Counted from the stretch's first letter, positions 1 to 4,855 are shown. The stretch is 11,450 nucleotides of DNA from Verrucomicrobia bacterium SCGC AAA164-M04 (GCA_000383735.1 KB912168.1:66249-77698), one strand, 5' to 3'. Numbers and translations are program-made. The notes: generated by a model not told the origin, from the sequence alone.

Positions 1-1
1 T

Positions 2-919
2 GACTCAATCCAAGTGCCTATCTTTTATGGATGGATGAAAGTAGCGCGGGCTGGGCTGTTATCGGGTAAGAGAAGCCGTGGGCAAGTGCTGGCCTTATCA
101 GGTAAAGCAGGTTGCGGGAAATCGCTCTTGATTGACTTACTAGAGCGACTCATGGGAGGAAGGAGAGCAAACCCCTACAAGTTCTTTACAGGGCGAACAG
201 GGTTCAATGCTGACCTTGCTGGGGCCGAGTTACTTGCTGTTGATGATGATGCGGGAAGCACCGATATCAGGGCAAGAAAAGCACTTAAGGCGGCCATAAA
301 GGCAAATCTATTTGCAGGTGCAGTTAGCGTCGAGGGTAAGCACAAAACCGCATTCTCTCTTAAACCGTTTTGGCGGATGGTTATGGCTTTGAACGATGAG
401 CCGGAAGAGCTCTTGTTGCTGCCACCAATTAGTGACAAGGACATCGCCAAAAAAATAATCCTCTTTAAGTGCCAACATTTTGATTTCCCGCAAGAAATAG
501 AAACCGATGCCGAAAAGGCAGCGTTCTTTAATCGGATGGTTTCAGAAATGCCCGGGTTTTTGCACTTTCTTGAACAATGGGAAATTCCCAAGGAATTAAA
601 AGACCCCGAGAGGCGTTGCGGGGTTATCCATTATCACGAGCCATCCTTAATGGAATCACTTGGCTCACTTGCACCCGAGGCGGCGTTGCGTGGCCTTATT
701 GACCAAGCTAACGACTATGGAAGTTTACCACTGCCATGGGATGGAACCGCCGCTGAGTTAAAGGCAATTCTGTATTCCTGCGAAATCACCCGCAGGGATT
801 CAGATAAGCTACTGGGTAGCTGGCTGCCATCAACGGGAACCTATCTTGGCAAGCTATGCGGGCAAGGCGTGGAAAGGCTTAAACTAAATCGCGGGAGCCA
901 ACGATGGCGTATCTCTTAG
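2..919 (+). CDS. SF3/DUF5906-type phage or plasmid replication helicase (primase C-terminal part), 5' partial
   Basis: The reading frame is open to the window edge, so the protein is N-terminally cut; a GTG at 14 is in frame but is probably internal. Numbering from that GTG, residues 28-37 carry a Walker A loop (GKAGCGKS, 30-37). Residues 73-79 are a Walker B strand (LLAVDDD), and a sensor-1-like segment with N127 follows (VMALNDEPEE). The C-terminal 65 residues look like a winged helix ending in a typical RRW-like finish (GSQRWRI). This layout is that of viral superfamily 3 helicases found at the C-terminus of primases in phages, satellites and plasmids, such as P4 alpha-type and D5-type proteins. 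They unwind the origin for element replication. A primase domain would be expected upstream but cannot be seen. Family assignment is by motif reading only. Confidence 0.82.
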   Translation, partial: DSIQVPIFYGWMKVARAGLLSGKRSRGQVLALSGKAGCGKSLLIDLLERLMGGRRANPYKFFTGRTGFNADLAGAELLAVDDDAGSTDIRARKALKAAIKANLFAGAVSVEGKHKTAFSLKPFWRMVMALNDEPEELLLLPPISDKDIAKKIILFKCQHFDFPQEIETDAEKAAFFNRMVSEMPGFLHFLEQWEIPKELKDPERRCGVIHYHEPSLMESLGSLAPEAALRGLIDQANDYGSLPLPWDGTAAELKAILYSCEITRRDSDKLLGSWLPSTGTYLGKLCGQGVERLKLNRGSQRWRIS

Positions 920-1019
920 GGGTGGAATGGTGGAACAAGTTTATACCTTGTATGAGAAAATATATCCCCTCTGGGGGTGTATAATTCACAAGGAAGTATT
1001 GAACTTAATCCACCACCCC
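919..1019. other. Long nested imperfect hairpin between helicase and capsid block
   Basis: A chain of co-linear inverted repeats folds this non-coding stretch into one long stem. The core is 960-969 with 973-982 (CCCC/GGGG plus A-U and G-U pairs, 3-base loop). Next come 956-958 with 985-987, then 946-951 (CCTTGT) with 988-993 (ACAAGG), then 937-941 (AAGTT) with 1002-1006 (AACTT). The outer stem is 928-934 (TGGTGGA) with 1009-1015 (TCCACCA), or alternatively 919-925 with 1013-1019. The left foot overlaps the last base of the helicase stop codon. No T-run follows, so it is not a standard terminator. It could be a replication origin, a structured RNA, a protein-binding site or a small palindromic repeat element. 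All pairings were read by eye. Confidence 0.55.
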
Positions 1020-1159
1020 ACCACCCTCATAGGTTCTCTCTGGGGAAAGCATCTCTTAGTCATCTGCCTCGCGGCATTTTCCTAGCTAAAACTTTTTTTG
1101 AATTGCTACTTTGCTTTCATAGTTAACGACGTGGCAATTTGACAACGGCGTAATGCCGT
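1020..1159. other. Non-coding stretch before the capsid block, with possible promoter
   Basis: No reading frame of note is seen. It contains a T-rich run near 1092-1100. At its right end is a perfect TTGACA hexamer at 1139-1144, followed after 16 bases by TGGAAT at 1161-1166. The spacer holds the inverted repeat ACGGC (1145-1149) / GCCGT (1155-1159). This could be the promoter and operator for the small gene and capsid genes. The -10 would lie at the annotated start codon of the next gene, so either this promoter or that start is wrong. Confidence 0.3.
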
Positions 1160-1444
1160 ATGGAATTCTTTGTTGATATAATTTCCGAAAGCGAATCGCT
1201 GCGCCGCCTTAATTTAGCCGCCACGCCACGTTGGCGCAAATGGCTCAGAGCAAAACTGCCCAACAGAGATATGGGCGTGAGCAAAGTTTACGATTCCCAC
1301 GCGGTGGATGCTCTTGTGCGCAAGATGGATGGCTTTGCGGAAGCTACCGAACCTGTTGATGAACTTACAAAGGTTCCAGTTCCAACGAGCCGTGAACTCG
1401 AACAGATGCTCAAGCTGAACGATAGGCGTGGCCCGTCAGCATAA
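1160..1444 (+). CDS. Small basic protein of unknown function, capsid-proximal
   Basis: The protein has 94 residues. I do not recognise the family. The N-terminal half is rich in Arg, Lys and Trp (PRWRKWLRAKLPNRDMG, about residues 23-39) and the next part reads as a helix (YDSHAVDALVRKMDGF). The C-terminus is polar and acidic-mixed. No signal peptide or membrane segment is seen. The basic helical half would suit nucleic-acid binding, but that is only inference. The gene ends 20 bases before the capsid gene on the same strand, so it is probably co-transcribed with it and might be an assembly or regulatory protein. An in-frame stop lies three codons upstream of ATG 1160. A possible promoter overlaps that ATG, so the true start could be further in, for example the ATG at residue 38. 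Confidence 0.6.
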   Translation: MEFFVDIISESESLRRLNLAATPRWRKWLRAKLPNRDMGVSKVYDSHAVDALVRKMDGFAEATEPVDELTKVPVPTSRELEQMLKLNDRRGPSA

Positions 1445-1464
1445 CACTCTAAAAACCAAAACTA

Positions 1465-2472
1465 ATGATAAAAACCCAACACCCAACCCAGCCCGGATTC
1501 ATCGGTGCAGTAGATAACGCTCGCCGCAAACGCTTGCTTGATTTGTGCGATTTAACTCGTTCATCAGAGCGGCAAATCAAAACCCTTGAGTGGCCTGATT
1601 ATTACGAACAAGAGCGAACCGCACTTAACGATTTAGCCTTAGATGGCCCGAAAACAATCATCCCACTTGCTCGCCAACTTTCTGGGTATTCCCAGTTGCT
1701 ACGTGCGGGTGTTCCAATGATTTCAACTGCTGAGTATTCAACTCTGGTCATGCCTTCATTAAACCGCGCTCTCGAGGCAGATTGGAACGCAACATCACCT
1801 GATATTGGTGGCAACGCTATCGCAGTCTCATCTGCCGAACCGCGGCGGTTATCAGCCTATGTAGTGGTGAGCGATATGCTCAGAGTTCAAAACGAATTGC
1901 TCGTTGGCGCATGGCTTGAGCAACAGCTACTCGCAAGCGTTGGGCGGGCCTTGGATAAGGCCGCAATTGTGGGAACAGGAGCAAACAACCAGCCAACTGG
2001 ATTACTCAATGACACCGGAATCAATTCTCACACTCGTGCAAGCAATGGAATCAATTCGCTGGCAGATATGGCCGCGATGGAAAAGGCGATTGCAGATGAT
2101 AACGGCGAAGATAATGCAGAAGATTACCTTTGGGTGAGTGATACCGCTACCCGGGAAACCTTGCGGAACACGCCTGCAACGGCCGCTGGCACAACCTTTG
2201 GTCGCTCGCTCTGGGAACCGCAACCAGCCAACAATCTCGGCCGAAGCGGAGTGATGGGTTACGAAGCCATTGCATCAGTGCATGCCCCAGCGAACACCCT
2301 TGTCCTTGTTCAAAAACGAGCCTTGGCTTTCGTTGACTTCAACAAGCTTCAAGTCGAGAACTTGGTGGATGCTGACCAAGCCAAGGAAGGGTTCAGAACG
2401 ATGCTTGTGAGCGGTTACTTTGATTTCGCAGTCCTAGAGCCAAACGGCATTTGCAAGGCCGTAAACAGCTAA
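1465..2472 (+). CDS. HK97-fold phage major capsid protein
   Basis: The protein has 335 residues and is the shell protein of a tailed-phage-type head. HK97-family signatures are visible. Residues 81-100 read as N-arm/E-loop-like strands (GVPMISTAEYSTLVMPSL). A block at 121-145 (EPRRLSAYVVVSDMLRVQN) begins the long spine helix region. The very typical GTGANNQPTGLLN stretch lies at 170-182, and a late beta-rich part follows (NTLVLVQKRALAFVDF, 277-292) with a conserved-looking C-terminal strand. Residues 1-75 are charged and helical and may act as a short scaffolding (delta) segment. No prohead protease gene lies next to it, unlike the usual portal-protease-capsid order. The chosen ATG lacks a Shine-Dalgarno sequence, as elsewhere here. 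Encapsulin was considered and judged less likely given the helicase neighbour and tRNA site. Confidence 0.9.
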   Translation: MIKTQHPTQPGFIGAVDNARRKRLLDLCDLTRSSERQIKTLEWPDYYEQERTALNDLALDGPKTIIPLARQLSGYSQLLRAGVPMISTAEYSTLVMPSLNRALEADWNATSPDIGGNAIAVSSAEPRRLSAYVVVSDMLRVQNELLVGAWLEQQLLASVGRALDKAAIVGTGANNQPTGLLNDTGINSHTRASNGINSLADMAAMEKAIADDNGEDNAEDYLWVSDTATRETLRNTPATAAGTTFGRSLWEPQPANNLGRSGVMGYEAIASVHAPANTLVLVQKRALAFVDFNKLQVENLVDADQAKEGFRTMLVSGYFDFAVLEPNGICKAVNS

Positions 2473-2483
2473 CCAGAGCCATT

Positions 2484-2819
2484 ATGAGAACACGATTAAA
2501 GGTTCCGAGAATCAAAAAGGATGTCACGCCAGCTTGGCTCGTTCAGCAGAACGAAAAGAAGAAATCTGGCTGGGAAATTCTTGCCGATAAAAAAGGCAGG
2601 GTCACTCACCACCAACTCGTTCCACCAAGTTTGGAGAACGATAGATTTTTTAACGAAAGTTCGCGGTCAAGCTGGGTGCTTGAGATTATCGAATCCTGTT
2701 ACGTTTCCGGCGTGGCTGCTGAAGTCGGTGATATGGTTCACTGCTACACACCAACAGCAAATTCCCTGCGTTGTGCCGGGCGTGTGAAAGTCATTTCTGA
2801 AACCAGAAACGCATTCTAA
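2484..2819 (+). CDS. Small unknown protein directly downstream of the capsid gene
   Basis: The protein has 111 residues from ATG 2484. An in-frame TTG at 2451 would overlap the capsid gene and is less likely. The start lies 11 bases after the capsid stop, so the two are surely one transcript. The N-terminal 30 residues are strongly basic (KVPRIKKD, NEKKKSGW). The rest alternates short strands with a beta-rich C-terminus (VGDMVHCYTPTANS, then RCAGRVKVISE). No membrane segment is present. By position it could be a head-completion, decoration or connector protein, but I see no motif that proves it. The transcript is closed about 60 bases later by a strong terminator, so these are the last genes of the rightward block. 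Confidence 0.65.
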   Translation: MRTRLKVPRIKKDVTPAWLVQQNEKKKSGWEILADKKGRVTHHQLVPPSLENDRFFNESSRSSWVLEIIESCYVSGVAAEVGDMVHCYTPTANSLRCAGRVKVISETRNAF

Positions 2820-2822
2820 TTT

Positions 2823-2873
2823 CAAGGTGGGTGTCTCATCACCATCCCGAATGATGGTAAGCGGGAAACCTTG
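2823..2873 (+). other. Structured 3' untranslated segment before the terminator
   Basis: Two nested perfect 6-base inverted repeats are seen: CAAGGT (2823-2828) with ACCTTG (2868-2873), enclosing ACCATC (2841-2846) with GATGGT (2853-2858). The segment is followed after five bases by the terminator hairpin. It may be a 3' stabilising fold or a small RNA made from the end of the capsid transcript. Confidence 0.35.
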
Positions 2874-2878
2874 GGCAG

Positions 2879-2911
2879 CCGCTCGTCCTTAATTGGGCGA
2901 GCGGTTTTCTC
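2879..2911 (+). terminator. Rho-independent terminator of the capsid transcript
   Basis: A 10-pair stem (2879-2888 with 2895-2904, one T-G pair, six-base loop TTAATT) has a CCGCTCG/CGAGCGG foot. It is followed at once by TTTTCTCT. It closes the rightward helicase/capsid block. Confidence 0.88.
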
Positions 2912-2925
2912 TCAAAAGGATTCTG

Positions 2926-2952
2926 CAACGTTGTCATTTAATGACAACGTTG
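2926..2952. repeat. Perfect 13+13 inverted repeat with a single-base centre
   Basis: The arms 2926-2938 (CAACGTTGTCATT) and 2940-2952 (AATGACAACGTTG) are exact complements around T2939. Each end is itself the palindrome CAACGTTG, so the site is both a direct and an inverted repeat of that 8-mer. It lies between the capsid terminator and the convergent cargo gene. A TTTT comes only 7 bases after the right arm, so terminator function is weak at best. It looks more like a protein-binding or recombination site. Confidence 0.7.
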
Positions 2953-3076
2953 TAACCCTTTTCACTCAGCCTCGCTGGTCTGAATCCGAAAGAACCGGGC
3001 GGTGTCAGAGCCAAGGAACTGCCCGGGCGCAACGTCATCCCAAGCCTTTAAGTCGGATGACACACTCAGTCCCTTT
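2953..3076. other. Intergenic stretch between palindrome and cargo gene
   Basis: I see no gene here. Two further inverted repeats occur: CCGGGC (2996-3001) with GCCCGG (3021-3026), and GTCATCC (3034-3040) with GGATGAC (3055-3061). The second lies 16 to 43 bases past the stop of the leftward cargo gene. It could fold at the 3' end of that transcript, but no T-run follows on that strand, so I do not call it a terminator. Confidence 0.35.
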
Positions 3077-3973
3077 TTACTTGATAGCTTCACGCCTTGA
3101 CACAATAGATTCAGCTTCGTTTGCCCCACTCTGACTAAACCACTCGGCTGCAACATCGGGCTCCTCGTTATATAGTCCCAAACCTTCAATATTCATTACT
3201 CCCAGACGAAACATTGCGCGTGAACTTCCTAAGTTTGCTGCTTTTTCATACAATTCAAATGCTTCATCGTAGCTGCCTTGACCCTCCTTATAATAACCCA
3301 AGGTAACTTGAGATTTCGGGTCCCCTTTTTTGGAAGCCGACACTAATCTTTCAACTTGCTCTTGGGAGTAGTCCTCAACAAAAAGATTCTGACGCAAGTA
3401 GATAAGATTGTCTGTATATCTAAAATTGCGTTTATCTATGGCATTCAAAGCCCTGTTAACTAACAGCTCTTGGTCAGCGCTATTTACGCCTAACAATCGA
3501 TAGCATTTGAAAATCAGTAAACAACTTACGACAACACCAAGCCAAGTGCGATTTTTTCTGTTAAACAATAAATTTTCGGAAAATCCTGGTGAGATAAGGC
3601 CTCCCACAACTCCTACGAATATTCCGCTCCCTCCACCAAAAACAACAGCATAAAAAATGCGTCCAAAAATTGGAACTTTAAAAGGCGGGAAAAGCAGTAG
3701 TAATACGATTCCTACAATAGCGAACACAATAGCATCAAAAAATATGGTTCCTTGTCTCTCAGACTCTTCTTCTTCGGCAATGAAGTCCTCTTTAGATTGA
3801 TGAAGATGGTCATGCTTTCCGCACTCTTTGCAAACATTGAGAACTCGTGTTTTACTGGCAATTCTTGTGGGGTCAAAATCGCCCTCCAAATCGAGTGTGA
3901 CGGCCGCTGTAGGAGAAGAAACAGCTGTAGAGTTGAATTCTACCATCTTATCGCAATAGGAGCAGTAAAGCAT
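3077..3973 (-). CDS. Zinc-ribbon, three-membrane-segment, Sel1-repeat cargo protein
   Basis: The protein has 298 residues from the ATG at 3973, which has GGAAAG about nine bases upstream. A TTG at 4009 would add 12 residues but is a poorer start. Order of parts: a C4 zinc-ribbon-like head (C4, C7, C48, C51); an acidic linker (EEEESE, 67-72); three hydrophobic segments at about 76-96, 103-127 and 143-163; then a soluble tail. The tail holds two Sel1/TPR-like repeats at about 214-287 (LGYYKEGQGSYDEAFELYEK; LGVMNIEGLGLYNEEPDVAAEW). The protein is probably anchored in the inner membrane with the repeat tail binding a partner. It runs opposite to the capsid block. Three hand-counted 60-base rows give 37-40 percent G+C, against 53-55 percent in rows from the capsid and nuoG genes, suggesting separate origin. 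It is a likely accessory (moron or defence-type) gene; function unknown. Confidence 0.78.
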   Translation of the reverse strand: MLYCSYCDKMVEFNSTAVSSPTAAVTLDLEGDFDPTRIASKTRVLNVCKECGKHDHLHQSKEDFIAEEEESERQGTIFFDAIVFAIVGIVLLLLFPPFKVPIFGRIFYAVVFGGGSGIFVGVVGGLISPGFSENLLFNRKNRTWLGVVVSCLLIFKCYRLLGVNSADQELLVNRALNAIDKRNFRYTDNLIYLRQNLFVEDYSQEQVERLVSASKKGDPKSQVTLGYYKEGQGSYDEAFELYEKAANLGSSRAMFRLGVMNIEGLGLYNEEPDVAAEWFSQSGANEAESIVSRREAIK

Positions 3974-4027
3974 ACTGTAAATCTTTCCAATGGTTGTGGT
4001 CACGGTCAATATCCAATTCTACTTAAG

Positions 4028-4288
4028 ATGCCCCAAGCACCCGTTCCAACCTACCGAGTCGAATACGAGCCATCCCGTGGCTCATGGCTGCTAAGTGGCC
4101 CTGTGGGTGCGAAAGGTTGCCTAAGATATACAACCGCCCGGGATGCCGCTGATTACGCTCGTTGGGATGCCCGTGACACTGGTGGCACCATTGATGTGTT
4201 CGATAAGCAAGGTCAGCTTTACCGAAAAATTTGCATCAAAGCTGATGCCTTGGCCAATTCGGCATTTGTTCTGCCATCCGTTTTTTAG
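4028..4288 (+). CDS. Small DUF2188-like protein
   Basis: The protein has 86 residues. The pattern is a beta strand with aromatic residues (TYRVEYEPSRGSWLL), then a helix with alternating Ala (TTARDAADYARWDARDTG), then a strand-turn-strand finish (TIDVFDKQGQLYRKICI). This resembles the short DUF2188-type fold common in bacteria and mobile elements, whose function is unknown. The match is by pattern memory only. It is transcribed away from the Sel1 cargo gene, with 54 bases between the two starts, so they may share a control region. ATG 4028 is preferred; the frame extends upstream to 3752, but that part lies on top of the cargo gene. It is the last gene before tRNA-Tyr. No Shine-Dalgarno sequence is seen. 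Confidence 0.6.
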   Translation: MPQAPVPTYRVEYEPSRGSWLLSGPVGAKGCLRYTTARDAADYARWDARDTGGTIDVFDKQGQLYRKICIKADALANSAFVLPSVF

Positions 4289-4323
4289 GGTGTTTTTAGG
4301 GTTACCACCCCCACCCCCTAAAA
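4283..4323. repeat. Inverted repeat downstream of the DUF2188-like gene
   Basis: TTTTAGGG (4283-4290) can pair with CCCTAAAA (4316-4323). TTTTTAGGG is repeated at 4293-4301, giving an alternative left arm. The stretch overlaps the stop codon of the preceding gene. It lacks a following T-run on the plus strand, so its role is unclear. Confidence 0.3.
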
Positions 4324-4330
4324 TCAACAA

Positions 4331-4354
4331 GGAGCTACGATTTCTCGTAACTCC
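4331..4354 (-). terminator. Probable terminator of tRNA-Tyr
   Basis: The arms 4331-4340 and 4345-4354 form a 10-pair stem with one C-A mismatch and a four-base loop. On the minus strand the stem is followed by a T-rich stretch (TTGTTGATTTTA). It begins 13 bases past the tRNA CCA end. If the element integrated at the tRNA 3' end, this terminator belongs to the element and replaces the original one. Confidence 0.55.
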
Positions 4355-4366
4355 CTGATTGAAAGC

Positions 4367-4452
4367 TGGTGGGCAGGGCTGGATTCGAACCAGCGTACAC
4401 ATACGTGAGCAGATTTACAGTCTGCCGCCTTTAACCACTCGGCCACCTACCC
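4367..4452 (-). tRNA. tRNA-Tyr (anticodon GTA)
   Basis: Read on the minus strand, all tRNA parts are present. The acceptor stem GGGTAGG (4452-4446) pairs with CCTGCCC (4377-4371). The D arm is GCC/GGC around GAGTGGTTAAA. The anticodon stem GCAGA/TCTGC encloses CTGTAAA, with anticodon GTA. A long class II variable arm is present, as expected for bacterial tRNA-Tyr. The T arm is GCTGG-TTCGAAT-CCAGC, with discriminator A at 4370 and an encoded CCA at 4369-4367. A TAATAT at 4510-4505 on the minus strand, about 50 bases upstream, may be its -10 box. Its 3' end faces the mobile element and is the likely attachment site. Confidence 0.95.
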
Positions 4453-4607
4453 CCGTAAGTTTTTCGTGGGCCACTCCGCCTTGCAGCATCGCGACGGCGG
4501 GGAAATATTAGGCTGGAGAGATTCACGCAAGGAGAAAGTGAGATTTTCGCAAGCAAGATGAGCAATTCTTCCTCAAAAATTCCACTACGAATCGAAACTC
4601 TCAAAAA

Positions 4608-4646
4608 AACCAAGCTAAGTTGATATCTTAGTTTGGTTATCTTTTT
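4608..4646. terminator. Bidirectional Rho-independent terminator
   Basis: The arms 4608-4619 and 4627-4638 form a 12-pair stem with one G-T pair and a seven-base loop. A run of A (4603-4609) precedes it. On the plus side, ATCTTTTTCCC follows, with TTTTT at 4642-4646. It can work on both strands and would insulate nuoG from transcription coming out of the mobile element or the tRNA region. Confidence 0.7.
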
Positions 4647-4738
4647 CCCTTTTACGGTGACAGAGGGTCGAGGCTCTCAGCCCTCGTGAGGCGGATCGCT
4701 TTGCCTTGCGAGGAAGCAAATAATTTAAAAGATCGAAG

Positions 4739-4764
4739 GACTTTGTGAAAAATTTCACAAAGTC
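4739..4764. promoter_or_regulatory. Rex-type operator upstream of nuoG
   Basis: The palindrome has perfect 12-base arms (4739-4750 and 4753-4764) around AA. Inside it, 4743-4760 reads TTGTGAA-AAAT-TTCACAA. This matches the known consensus of Rex (TTGTGAA-N4-TTCACAA), a repressor that leaves DNA when NADH is high relative to NAD+. Its position about 95 bases before an NADH dehydrogenase operon fits the known Rex regulon. No T-run follows, so it is not a terminator. That Rex binds here is inference; the rex gene is not in the window. Confidence 0.7.
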
Positions 4765-4855
4765 GCTTTACGGACCGCAAGTCCGCTTGCATACTCAAGC
4801 AGCTCGAAGCTGTCTCATGGCTTCGTATTCACACCCGTAAACGCGCGATAACACA

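Larger units (their letters stand above)
1..4369. mobile_element. Right end of a tRNA-Tyr-integrated phage-like or satellite-like element
   Basis: This stretch combines a viral-type replication helicase, an HK97-fold major capsid protein, several short unknown genes, a strong terminator and an A+T-rich cargo gene on the opposite strand. It stops at the 3' end of a tRNA gene, the classic target of tyrosine-recombinase integration. The left end lies outside the window. I see no second copy of the tRNA 3' segment in the window, which fits the other attachment site being further left. No integrase, portal, terminase, prohead protease or tail gene is visible. A degraded prophage, a capsid-carrying satellite, or the end of a full prophage with shuffled gene order are all possible. 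The right boundary at 4369/4370 is inferred from the tRNA and could lie some bases inside it. Confidence 0.75.
4453..4855. other. tRNA-Tyr/nuoG divergent intergenic region
   Basis: About 400 bases lie between the minus-strand tRNA and nuoG. No convincing gene is seen; a 21-codon frame at 4558-4623 has no support. The left third should hold the tRNA promoter. A bidirectional terminator lies at 4608-4646. To the right follow four hairpins: 4663-4667/4681-4685, the Rex-like palindrome 4739-4764, 4771-4775/4781-4785 and 4800-4804/4808-4812. The nuoG promoter must lie in the right part. A TAATTT just left of the palindrome is a weak -10 candidate, which would place the palindrome immediately downstream of the promoter. 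Confidence 0.6.

Noticed and set aside
175..591. Leftward 138-codon frame inside the helicase gene
   Set aside because: Shadow of the real gene, whose Walker motifs are clear. The antisense peptide has no recognisable domain.
1177..1182. Perfect TATAAT as a promoter -10 box
   Set aside because: It lies inside the small coding gene, is 32 bases from the TTGACA, and has no -35 at proper spacing.
1465..2472. Capsid gene as an encapsulin nanocompartment gene
   Set aside because: Encapsulins share the fold, but the protein is longer, has the phage-type GTGANNQPTGLLN stretch, and lies beside a viral helicase at a tRNA site. No cargo enzyme with a targeting peptide is adjacent.
2871..3134. Rightward 87-codon frame
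   Set aside because: It runs through the terminator, the palindrome and into the antisense of the cargo gene, and its peptide looks random.
3752..4027. N-terminal extension of the DUF2188-like gene
   Set aside because: The extension is antisense to the zinc-ribbon cargo gene, whose domains are convincing. ATG 4028 gives a protein of the expected size.
4431..4613. Leftward 60-codon frame next to tRNA-Tyr
   Set aside because: It overlaps the tRNA and the terminator stem and has no protein-like composition.
4558..4623. 21-codon rightward frame ending in the terminator stem
   Set aside because: No ribosome site, very short, and it ends inside a hairpin. Probably chance.
4739..4764. Palindrome as a Rho-independent terminator
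   Set aside because: No T-run follows on either strand, and the match to the Rex consensus explains it better.
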